Source: an uncultured Prevotella sp. (GTDB lineage Bacteria; Bacteroidota; Bacteroidia; Bacteroidales; Bacteroidaceae). Taken from it: 44,040 nt of DNA. The stretch covers positions 1-44,040 of the forward strand of contig CALEKA010000103.1 in the NCBI GenBank assembly GCA_937898715.1. Direction: 5' to 3'. A program made the position numbers and the translations under genes. Below are positions 32,080-39,087 of the stretch, piece by piece. The notes beneath the pieces were generated by a model that searched no databases, had not been told where the DNA came from, and was given only the letters and a program-made list of their open reading frames with translations. Positions within the stretch are counted from its first letter, which is position 1. Each line of letters opens with the position of its first letter.

Positions 32080-34038
32080 ATGCAAAAAGCTACTTTGTCG
32101 AAATTGGTTTTTGCCCTTGTTGCTACGGGGGTAATGGTCAGCCACACCCATGCGTATGCACAAGAAACATTTACTGCCGTTTCAGGAATTACCGAGAGCG
32201 GGTGGTATCAGATGAAACAAACGGTGAACGCTACAAATCCTTCAAATAGTACAATATTCCCCACAGAAGCCCCTTTATGTGTCATAGCTAAAGATGGTGA
32301 ATTTTCGTATGGTAGCGATTACTATCCATTCTATGTTTCAGCTACCCAAAATACAGAAGCTCCTGCTGCCAATTATATATACATCAAAAAGAATAGCAGC
32401 AATTATGAAATCATCAGCCCTAATGGTCATAAAGGAAATGGCAGTGCAAAGGCTGGACGCAACACAGACAATTGTTCCATAGCCATTACTGCTGACGGAA
32501 GCAATAGTGAAACATTCACCGTTGGTAAATATTGGACTTCATTCCTCAATAATGGAAATATGTTCCTTGGAATGTCATCTAATAGTAATGCAGCCGTTGC
32601 TCGTTTCCAATTCTCTAAAGTAACGAGCGAAGAGACCGACAAATACGACATCTATGCCGTAACTATAGGTACAGAAAACCAAGGCTCTACGGTTCATAAC
32701 GATGTTTACTTGACCACTACCAACAGTGCCTCACAAGGTTTGAAGCAGGTATACAATGGTGGCTATTATTTCTTTACGAAGGGAGCTACAGTAAATGTTT
32801 CCGACTTTACGCTGAGCAATCAGGAAGCGCCTACTGGATACAAGACTCCCGTCGTTGCTGTCAATAGCGAGAGCAAGACCATTACGGTGACTTATCCTGC
32901 AGATTACAATGTGCAGTTGACTAGCGAAGTGACTAAAGCTAAGGCTCTCCTTGAAAAGACTGGTATAGGCTATCCTACAGAGGAAGCACGCATCACGCTG
33001 CAGGCAGCTATCAGCACAGCAGAATCGAAGACTGCTAATGCAACGGAGGAAGACCTCAACAATCTCAAGGCTGCTGAGACTACTTATACTACAGCCGATG
33101 TACAGCTCCCCGAAGACGGTAAGGCTTATAAGCCCTACGTTCTCCTCAGCAATGGTAACAAGGTATATGCTGTTACAGGCGGCAACCAGGTGTTTGTAGT
33201 TCAGAAGGTGAATGGGGCTTATCGTTTGCTTAGCTCATTGGCCAATGGCAATGGTGTGAAAGAAAACAACAAGACAGACTTCACCATCAGCACCACTAAC
33301 CGCTTGCAGTTTGGTGCACTCACATTGACTTACAAGGATGGCAGCAATAAAGACGTATCCGTAGCTATCAAGGCAGATGGTACCACTTATGGTCACTATA
33401 CGGGCAAGGGCTACCAAGGCACTGACTATTCAGCAGAATGGTACTTCGAACCCGCTACGTTCGGGGGCAATACGGTGACCTTTACCGCAAGTGCCGCTGA
33501 TAACACCAACTACGCTACGATTAACTTGCCCTATGCTTCAACCATCCCTACAGGCGTGACTGCTTATAAGGGTACAGTAAGTGGCAACCAAGTATTGCTT
33601 TCGCAATATATAACAGGGGGTAGTGTGCTTCCCGCCAATACTCCCGTATTGCTCACCGCAACGAATGCCGATTCTTACAACTTCCTTCCCGCAGCTTATC
33701 AAGCTGCGGAAGTAACAGGCTTCCAGGGCACCCTCGCTGCTACAGCTGTGACTGCAGATAACGCTTACATCTTGGCTCAGAAAGATGGCAACGTGAAGTT
33801 CCACCTCCTCAACAGCGAAAGCAACACCGTGAATGCCAATAAGGCTTACCTCGTAGTGAGCAGTGGCAATGCACAGTCGCTCAGTTTTAACTTCGGCGCT
33901 ACTACGGGTATCAATGCTGCAACAATCAATGTAACAACAGCAGAGGCTCCCATCTTCGACCTCAGCGGTCGTCGCGTAGTGAAAGCCGCGAAGGGTGGCG
34001 TGTACATCCAGAATGGTAAGAAGTTCATCGTAAAATGA
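32080..34038 (+). CDS. Large secreted protein with FIVAR-like segment and Prevotella-type C-terminal tail
   Basis: The 652-residue protein starts with a signal peptide (MQKATLSKLVFALVATGVM...HAYAQ). An N-terminal beta-rich region (about 30-270) contains ESGWYQMKQTVN, YIYIKKN and NGGYYFFTKG. A helical segment at about 285-345 (AKALLEKTGIGYPTEEARIT and AISTAESKTANATEEDLNNL) resembles FIVAR-type spacer helices of surface proteins. A second beta region follows. The C-terminal module (about 475-652) has TINLPYASTIPTGVTAYKG, LPANTPVLLTA and NANKAYLVV, ending DLSGRRV...NGKKFIVK. The same end is seen in the truncated gene at 1-252. I infer surface display or secretion. The ligand is unknown; carbohydrate or host binding is possible. 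A small peptide gene follows 29 bases later. Confidence 0.85.
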   Translation: MQKATLSKLVFALVATGVMVSHTHAYAQETFTAVSGITESGWYQMKQTVNATNPSNSTIFPTEAPLCVIAKDGEFSYGSDYYPFYVSATQNTEAPAANYIYIKKNSSNYEIISPNGHKGNGSAKAGRNTDNCSIAITADGSNSETFTVGKYWTSFLNNGNMFLGMSSNSNAAVARFQFSKVTSEETDKYDIYAVTIGTENQGSTVHNDVYLTTTNSASQGLKQVYNGGYYFFTKGATVNVSDFTLSNQEAPTGYKTPVVAVNSESKTITVTYPADYNVQLTSEVTKAKALLEKTGIGYPTEEARITLQAAISTAESKTANATEEDLNNLKAAETTYTTADVQLPEDGKAYKPYVLLSNGNKVYAVTGGNQVFVVQKVNGAYRLLSSLANGNGVKENNKTDFTISTTNRLQFGALTLTYKDGSNKDVSVAIKADGTTYGHYTGKGYQGTDYSAEWYFEPATFGGNTVTFTASAADNTNYATINLPYASTIPTGVTAYKGTVSGNQVLLSQYITGGSVLPANTPVLLTATNADSYNFLPAAYQAAEVTGFQGTLAATAVTADNAYILAQKDGNVKFHLLNSESNTVNANKAYLVVSSGNAQSLSFNFGATTGINAATINVTTAEAPIFDLSGRRVVKAAKGGVYIQNGKKFIVK

Positions 34039-34067
34039 TTTAGCAAACTATAGCATACACAGAAAAC

Positions 34068-34241
34068 ATGAAAAAGACATATATCACCCCCACATCTACA
34101 GTGGTAAACCTTTTTTCCGGTGAAGACGTAATGCTTGCCCTCAGCCAAGTGAAGGCAGATGGTACAGATGCCCTTTCGGGCGGCAAGGACGGATGGAACA
34201 GCACAGACTGGACATCCACCACGTCTGACGAAGAAGAATAA
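34068..34241 (+). CDS. Small acidic-tailed peptide, 57 residues
   Basis: An ATG at 34068 opens a 57-codon frame ending in TAA at 34239-34241. It starts MKKTYITPTSTVVNLF, then VMLALSQVKADG, and ends TDWTSTTSDEEE. This plan (MKKxYIxP start, a short hydrophobic middle, Gly/Ser/Asp run and a Trp/acidic tail) is one I associate with small uncharacterised Prevotella and Bacteroides peptides. I know no function. It is not a standard signal peptide. The gene follows the large secreted protein by 29 bases and is followed by a strong terminator at 34257-34306, so the pair forms one transcription unit. A frameshifted possible relative lies at 16348-16603. A peptide precursor role is possible, but no modification enzyme lies nearby. 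Confidence 0.78.
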   Translation: MKKTYITPTSTVVNLFSGEDVMLALSQVKADGTDALSGGKDGWNSTDWTSTTSDEEE

Positions 34242-34256
34242 AGATTATATTAAAAA

Positions 34257-34306
34257 GTAGCGAGAGGCTGTGCGAAGTGATTCACACAGCCTCTCGCTGC
34301 TTTTTA
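34257..34306 (+). terminator. Rho-independent terminator after the small peptide gene
   Basis: Arms AGCGAGAGGCTGTG (34259-34272) and CACAGCCTCTCGCT (34285-34298) form a perfect 14-bp stem with a 12-base loop, followed by GCTTTTT. Confidence 0.9.
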
Positions 34307-34473
34307 AGTTTAATAAGTTTATAAGTTTATAAGTTTAATGAGTTTATAAGTTAACTAAATCAGTTCTGTGGGCGACGCGTCCCGCGTCGGCGTCATATGC
34401 AAGCCCATAGTAACATCTGAAAGTCTAAAGGTAATCTCCTAAACTCATTAATCTCTTAAACTCATTAATCTCA
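34306..34473. repeat. AAGTTTATAAGTTTAAT repeats and one GACGCG palindrome
   Basis: Tandem AAGTTTATAAG-type units run from 34306 to 34352. One GACGCG family copy lies at 34362-34391 in left-arm orientation. An inverted partner motif (AAACTCATTAATCTC, twice) lies at 34440-34473 against AATGAGTTTATAAG. The last copy ends near the stop codon of murF-alr. Confidence 0.8.
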
Positions 34474-34474
34474 T

Positions 34475-36949
34475 CTACCCTTGAAAGTAAACGCGCTTAA
34501 CGCGGTTGCTCACGGAGGTGAGCACTTCGTAGGGGATAGTGTCGAGCACATCGGAGAGCACCGTGACGGGCAGATTGTCGCCAAAGATTTCTACGGTGTC
34601 GCCCTCTTGGCAGGGTATGTCGGTCACGTCGATCATGCATACGTCCATGCAGATGTTGCCCACGTAGGGAGCCTTCTGACCGTTGACCAGGCAGTAGCAG
34701 CCACGGTTGCCCAAGTGGCGGTTGAGACCATCGGCATAGCCTATGGGGATGGCGGCAATGCGTGAGTCGCGGTCGACAAACGAACGACGTGAGTAGCCTA
34801 TGCTATCGCCCTTCGGCACATTGCGTATCTGCAGAATGGTGGTGCGCAGAGAAGTGACGTTGTGCAGACGACGATTGTCTATAGGGTCGATGCCATAGAG
34901 ACCGAGGCCGAGGCGCACCATGTCGAGATGACGCTCGGGGAAGCGTTCTATGCCCGCACTGTTGCAGATGTGGCGCAAGATCTTGTGAGGGAAGGCCTGC
35001 TGGAGTTGGCGCGATGCCTCGTCGAAAAGCTTGAACTGGTGAGCAGAGAATTCATCGAAGTCGGGCGAATCGGAGCCTACAAAGTGAGAAAATACAGAGC
35101 GAGGCACGATGGCCGTCTGATGCTTCAAGCGGTCGATGATCTGAGGCACGTCGGTGAGCGGATTGAAGCCCAAGCGGTGCATGCCCGTATCGAGTTTGAT
35201 GTGGACAGGGAAAGCTTGGATTCCTTGTTTTTCAGCAGCACGCACGAGGGCGTCGAGGAGCTTGAAGCTATATACTTCGGGCTCCAAGTCGTACTGGAAG
35301 AGCGTATTGAAAGCCGTCATCTCAGGGTTCATCACGATGATACCCGTGGTGATGCCTGCACGACGGAGTTCTGCACCCTCGTCGGCCACAGCCACAGCGA
35401 GATAGTCCACACCGCGGTCTTGCAGCGTCTTAGCGATCTCTACAGAGCCAGCACCATAGGCCGAAGCCTTGACCATACACGTGATCTTCGTCTCGGGCTT
35501 CATGAAGGAACGATAGAAGTTGAGATTCTCTGCGATAGCTTCAAGGTTGACATCAAGCGTGGTCTCGTGAACGCGCAGCGAGAGAGCCGCAGTGAGCTGT
35601 TCGAAACCAAATTTGCGCGAGCCCTTGATGAGCACCATCTCATGGTTGAGCGTATCGAGCAGACCGCTCTCGAGCAGTGCATCGCTCGAAGGGAAGAACG
35701 TCTTCTTGCAATCCTTAAAGGCAGAGTGAGCTGCAGAGATCTCCGGACCTACGCCAATGAGGCGGTCGATGCCGCGGCGAGCTATCATGTCAGCCACCTG
35801 TGAGTAGAGTTCGTCGGGCTGAAGGCCTGTCTGGAGTATGTCGGAGAGGATGAGCGTCTTGGGTTTGCCCTCCTGCTCGGGACGACGATTCATGAAGTCG
35901 AGAGCAATGTCGAGCGAAGCCACGTCGGAGTTGTAAGTATCGTTGATGAGCGTACAGCCGCGCACACCTTGTATCACCTCAAGGCGCATAGCCACGGGTT
36001 CGAGTAGCTCCATGCGACGGCTAATCTCCTCTGCGGGCAGGTGGAGGTAGAGGCATACGGCGAGGCAGTGTATGCAGTTCTGGATAGAGGCATCGTCGGT
36101 GAAGGGGATGGTGATGGTGTGTTCCGCACCCAGGTAGCGATAAGTGATGAGCGTGGTGCGTTGCTGCTTCTCTATTTTACGGACGAAGAGCGTGGCATCG
36201 GCATTGCGAGTAGACCACGCAATGGTGTCGCCCGTGAAGAAGGAGGCAGCCATGCATTCGCTGATGACGGGGTCGTCGGCAGAGTAGACTACGGCGTCGC
36301 AGTCCTTGAAGAGAGAAATCTTCTCCATACACTTCTCCTGGATGGTGGCGAAGTTCTCCTGGTGTGCCGGACCGATATTGGTCATCACACCGATGGTGGG
36401 CTGGATGATGGCTTTGAGTGCTTGCATCTCGCCCGGCTGAGAAATGCCCGCTTCGAAGATGCCCACCTGTGAGTGTTCCGATAGAAGCCATACACTCAAG
36501 GGTACGCCCACCTGAGAATTGTAAGAACGTGGCGAACGCGTCACGTGCATAGAGGGCGAGAGCAACTGGTAGAGCCATTCCTTGACGACCGTCTTGCCAT
36601 TGGAACCCGTCACACCGATGATAGGCAGGTCGAACTCCTCGCGATGACGCTCAGCCAGCCGCTGCAAGGCTTTGAGCGGACTAACGACGAGCAGAAAGTT
36701 GGCGTCGGGATAGGTGGATGCGTGATCCTCGGGTACGGTGCCTACCACGAAGTTGCGCACTCCGCGGCGATAAAGGTCGGAGATGTAGTGATGGCCATCG
36801 CCCAATTTTGTGCGAAGGGCGAAGAAGAGCGTGGTTTCGGGAAATGCAAGCGAGCGGCTGTCGGTAAGAAGCCACTCGATGGTCGCTTCAGCTTGGCCAA
36901 AGCGACGTGCGCCGATAAGGGCGGTAATATTGTCTATTGTGTAGTGCAT
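34475..36949 (-). CDS. Bifunctional UDP-MurNAc-tripeptide:D-Ala-D-Ala ligase / alanine racemase (MurF-Alr)
   Basis: The 824-residue fusion joins two steps of peptidoglycan precursor synthesis. The MurF half (about 1-455) has the ATP loop GVTGSNGKT (112-120) and later NDTYNSDVASL. It adds D-Ala-D-Ala to UDP-MurNAc-tripeptide. The Alr half (about 460-824) has VKASAYGAG with PLP lysine K494, then GYSRRSF (catalytic Tyr region) and PIGYADGLNR. It makes D-alanine from L-alanine. The fusion is known and common in Bacteroidetes, so it is diagnostic rather than novel. The usual KADAYG motif reads KASAYG here. A TAATATGC array lies immediately before the start codon, with the first unit within about 6 bases of the ATG. 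Confidence 0.95.
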   Translation of the reverse strand: MHYTIDNITALIGARRFGQAEATIEWLLTDSRSLAFPETTLFFALRTKLGDGHHYISDLYRRGVRNFVVGTVPEDHASTYPDANFLLVVSPLKALQRLAERHREEFDLPIIGVTGSNGKTVVKEWLYQLLSPSMHVTRSPRSYNSQVGVPLSVWLLSEHSQVGIFEAGISQPGEMQALKAIIQPTIGVMTNIGPAHQENFATIQEKCMEKISLFKDCDAVVYSADDPVISECMAASFFTGDTIAWSTRNADATLFVRKIEKQQRTTLITYRYLGAEHTITIPFTDDASIQNCIHCLAVCLYLHLPAEEISRRMELLEPVAMRLEVIQGVRGCTLINDTYNSDVASLDIALDFMNRRPEQEGKPKTLILSDILQTGLQPDELYSQVADMIARRGIDRLIGVGPEISAAHSAFKDCKKTFFPSSDALLESGLLDTLNHEMVLIKGSRKFGFEQLTAALSLRVHETTLDVNLEAIAENLNFYRSFMKPETKITCMVKASAYGAGSVEIAKTLQDRGVDYLAVAVADEGAELRRAGITTGIIVMNPEMTAFNTLFQYDLEPEVYSFKLLDALVRAAEKQGIQAFPVHIKLDTGMHRLGFNPLTDVPQIIDRLKHQTAIVPRSVFSHFVGSDSPDFDEFSAHQFKLFDEASRQLQQAFPHKILRHICNSAGIERFPERHLDMVRLGLGLYGIDPIDNRRLHNVTSLRTTILQIRNVPKGDSIGYSRRSFVDRDSRIAAIPIGYADGLNRHLGNRGCYCLVNGQKAPYVGNICMDVCMIDVTDIPCQEGDTVEIFGDNLPVTVLSDVLDTIPYEVLTSVSNRVKRVYFQG

Positions 36950-36952
36950 AGG

Positions 36953-37001
36953 GGTAATATGCTAATATGCTAATGTGATGCGCTGCGCGCTAATATGCTA
37001 A
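36953..37001. repeat. Short AT-rich tandem repeat before murF-alr
   Basis: GGTAATATGCTAATATGCTA and AATGTGATGCGCTGCGCGCT lead to another GCTAATATGCTAATG. The unit (TGCTAATA) is the same as in 24817-24900, and both arrays touch a minus-strand start codon. Confidence 0.85.
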
Positions 37002-37057
37002 TGAACTAAAGAGTCTCGCAAGGATGAAAGATGAACATTGGCAACCTTAAAGAAAAG

Positions 37058-37161
37058 GTAACTTTATAACCTCATAACCTCAAAACTCCAAACCTCATAA
37101 TAACCTCATAACCTCAAAACTCCAAACCCTCCTTAACCTCATAACCTCAAAACTCCAAACC
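37058..37161. repeat. AACCTCATAACCTCAAAACTCC repeats overlapping the end of the GSCFA gene
   Basis: Three to four direct copies of TAACCTCATAACCTC followed by AAAACTCCAAAC run from 37058 to 37161. The last copy crosses the stop codon of the GSCFA gene at 37147-37149 and encodes its final residues (LEF). Related to the motifs at 9151, 9465 and 10470. Confidence 0.88.
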
Positions 37162-38130
37162 TTGCTCCCCATACTTCCGCATGAAAGCTTGCTTCTTAGC
37201 TTCGAGCTTTTGGAGAAAGGCTTGGTGAGCCTCGCTATGAGGATTGATGGGGCGATGAGCAAAGGCACGAAGTAAGGCCGTACGTTCGTCGGCATAGGCC
37301 GAGAGTTCTGGCGTGAAAGCCCAAGAGCGGAAACGCTCCCACACATAGTCGGTGGCTTGCTGCGAGGGGTGGAGCATGTCGGAGTCGTAGAAACGATAGT
37401 CGCGTAGCTCATCGCATACAATCTCGTAAGCAGGGAAGTAACTTACGAAGCAACCAAACTCACGCTGCATCTCCTCGATGAGCAACAAGAGGCGCGCCTT
37501 GCCAAGTTGGCTCTCGTGCATGCCATATTTCGCGTAGCGGAAGGGGCTAAGAGTGAAGACTACCTTAAGCTGAGGCAACTCCTGATGAAGATCAGATAAG
37601 AAGTAGTGCCACCAATGAATCATGTCTTTCAACTCTTGCACCGACTCGCTGAAAAGGCGCGAGGGCTGCTTATGACAATTCGCTACACAATTGTGGGCAA
37701 ACTTCCCCTCTTCCAACCAATAAGCATGGTCAGAACTGAAGGTGATAAACAGCACGTCGAGTTGCGCAAAGAGATTCTTCGTGCGCTCCCAATCAGCCAT
37801 AAGTTGTGCTTCAAGCGCTTGGCGCGAGCAAGCTGTGAACTGTGTGGAATATTCCCAGTGGCGCCATTCTCCATCTTGCATTTGGAAGAAACCATCGGGG
37901 TGAACCGGTGCTGCGATTGCTTCGGGAAGATAGGTGACCAAAGCGTTGCGAATGCTTACGGGGTTGTAAAGCGGGCCATGAGGGTTGATGCAAACTTGGC
38001 TTGGCGGTAGACATGCAGCCATGTGCTTACCAATGTGGTCGGCAAAGCATGAACCAATAAACATCACACGCGACTGGGGCGTGAGCCTTATTGCCTCGGA
38101 GGGCAAACTTACGGGAGTGCTAAATTTCAT
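37147..38130 (-). CDS. GSCFA-domain protein
   Basis: From the ATG at 38130 the protein has 327 residues. It opens MKFSTPVSLP and soon reads MFIGSCFADHIGKH, the motif that names the GSCFA family of Bacteroidetes and Proteobacteria. Later conserved parts include FITFSSDHAYW, FTLSPFRYAKYGMHESQ, and DYRFYDSDMLHPSQQATDYVW. The last has the DxxHPs arrangement of SGNH/GDSL-type hydrolases. I therefore infer an SGNH-like esterase or acyl-transfer fold, but the biochemical role is unknown. The frame is open to 38256. I reject those 42 residues because they are read from a 23-bp tandem repeat and a promoter-like box overlaps the far ATG. The C terminus is altered by a repeat (LEF, then stop). Confidence 0.83.
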   Translation of the reverse strand: MKFSTPVSLPSEAIRLTPQSRVMFIGSCFADHIGKHMAACLPPSQVCINPHGPLYNPVSIRNALVTYLPEAIAAPVHPDGFFQMQDGEWRHWEYSTQFTACSRQALEAQLMADWERTKNLFAQLDVLFITFSSDHAYWLEEGKFAHNCVANCHKQPSRLFSESVQELKDMIHWWHYFLSDLHQELPQLKVVFTLSPFRYAKYGMHESQLGKARLLLLIEEMQREFGCFVSYFPAYEIVCDELRDYRFYDSDMLHPSQQATDYVWERFRSWAFTPELSAYADERTALLRAFAHRPINPHSEAHQAFLQKLEAKKQAFMRKYGEQGLEF

Positions 38131-38144
38131 AGGCAGAGCGAGCG

Positions 38145-38236
38145 CATTGTTGTTGCAGAAATTTGTGCATTGTTGTTGCAGAAATTTGTGCCTTATTATT
38201 GCAGAGCAAGCACAGAGTTGTTGCAGAGCAAGCGCA
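38145..38236. repeat. 23-bp tandem repeat in the leader of the GSCFA gene
   Basis: Four copies of a 23-base unit (CATTGTTGTTGCAGAAATTT plus GTG) start at 38145, 38168, 38191 and about 38214. The first two are identical and the last two drift to GCAGAGCAAGC. They end 15 bases upstream of the ATG at 38130. Confidence 0.88.
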
Positions 38237-38253
38237 TTGTCATTTATGAAGCA

Positions 38254-38261
38254 CAAAAGTA
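38254..38261 (-). promoter_or_regulatory. Possible -7 box (TACTTTTG) for the GSCFA gene
   Basis: TACTTTTG on the minus strand matches TAnnTTTG and would place the 23-bp repeats in the 5' leader. A perfect 14-base palindrome (CTATTACGTAATAG, 38272-38285) lies 11-24 bases upstream, where an operator or the -33 region would be. Confidence 0.4.
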
Positions 38262-38326
38262 CACTTTTTATCTATTACGTAATAGCGTTTGGGGTAGAAA
38301 TATTTCAAGGAATTCATCGAAAAATG

Positions 38327-38358
38327 TTTGGCAGCATAGCGTAATTAAACTAACTTTG
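38327..38358 (+). promoter_or_regulatory. Sigma-ABfr-type promoter for the YfcE-like gene
   Basis: TTTG (38327-38330) and TAACTTTG (38351-38358) are spaced 20 bases apart, an excellent match to the Bacteroidetes consensus. Transcription would start near 38365. The predicted RNA begins with a hairpin (GAGCCAC 38372-38378 / GTGGCTC 38391-38397) ahead of the GTG start at 38427. Confidence 0.62.
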
Positions 38359-38426
38359 CCAATCCACAAATGAGCCACTGCACGATGGTGGTGGCTCTGC
38401 TTTGTCAAAAAAATACCTATACATCC

Positions 38427-38981
38427 GTGAGAATACTTTTCTTATCCGATATACATGGGGCATTGCCCGCTCTGCAGTCGGCATTGACCTACTATGATGC
38501 TCATCATTACGACCTCTTGGTGCTGCTTGGCGACTTGCTCAATTATGGTCCACGCAATGGTCTTTGCCCAGGGCTCGACCCGCAGGGAATTGCCGAAATG
38601 CTCAACCAAAGAGCAAGCAATATCGTGGCTGTAAGAGGCAACTGCGATTCCGAAGTAGACCAGATGCTCCTAAAGTTCCCCATACAGAGCACCTACTCCC
38701 TCTTAGTGGACAATGGTAAGCGCTTCTTCTTGACCCACGGCCACGTGTACAATGAGAAGCATATGCCCGAGGGCCCTGCGTGCGACGTGTTCGTATACGG
38801 CCACACTCACCTCCAGACGCTTAAGCCTGCCGATGCCGAGACAGGCACGCCTGTGATACTCAACACGGGCTCGCCCACCTTCCCCAAAGGAGGCAATCCT
38901 CCTACCTTCGCCACTTATTCTAATGGACTCTTAGCCGTGCGTACCCTTGATGGCACGGCTCTAAGTAGTCTAAAACTATAA
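38427..38981 (+). CDS. yfcE: YfcE-like metallophosphodiesterase
   Basis: From the GTG at 38427 the protein has 184 residues, the same length I recall for E. coli YfcE. Motifs run in the expected order: FLSDIHG, LLGDLLNYGPRN, VRGNCDSEVDQ, FLTHGHV and YGHTH, all metal ligands of the calcineurin-like phosphoesterase fold. YfcE cleaves phosphodiester model substrates with Mn2+; its natural substrate is not known. An in-frame ATG at 38370 would add 19 residues (MSHCTMVVALLC...), but it lies within 6 bases of the predicted transcription start and inside a hairpin, so the GTG start is preferred. nrdJ follows on the same strand after 106 bases with no clear terminator. Confidence 0.88.
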   Translation: MRILFLSDIHGALPALQSALTYYDAHHYDLLVLLGDLLNYGPRNGLCPGLDPQGIAEMLNQRASNIVAVRGNCDSEVDQMLLKFPIQSTYSLLVDNGKRFFLTHGHVYNEKHMPEGPACDVFVYGHTHLQTLKPADAETGTPVILNTGSPTFPKGGNPPTFATYSNGLLAVRTLDGTALSSLKL

Positions 38982-38985
38982 GAAC

Positions 38986-39065
38986 TCTCCTATATTTATT
39001 TTTATGTACACCTTATTATATATAGGGCTATAAGTGTAGGACTATAATAATATATATAGGAGTCA
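38986..39065. other. AT-rich inverted repeat between yfcE and nrdJ
   Basis: CTCCTATATTTA near 38987 and TATATATAGGAG near 39051-39062 are reverse-complementary. Between them, TATATATAGGGCTATAAGTG and TATAATAATATATATAGG repeat the same sequence. It may be a stem-loop in the nrdJ leader. It has no resemblance to a cobalamin riboswitch. Confidence 0.45.
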
Positions 39066-39087
39066 CTTTTACTATACCTTACGAACA

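Noticed and set aside
38131..38256. 42-residue N-terminal extension of the GSCFA protein
   Set aside because: Encoded by 23-bp tandem repeats whose period is not a multiple of three, and a promoter-like box overlaps its ATG.
38372..38397. AGCCACTG in the yfcE leader considered as a cobalamin riboswitch B12 box
   Set aside because: It is only part of a 7-bp hairpin (GAGCCAC/GTGGCTC); no other riboswitch elements or room for them exist, and the gene is not B12-related.
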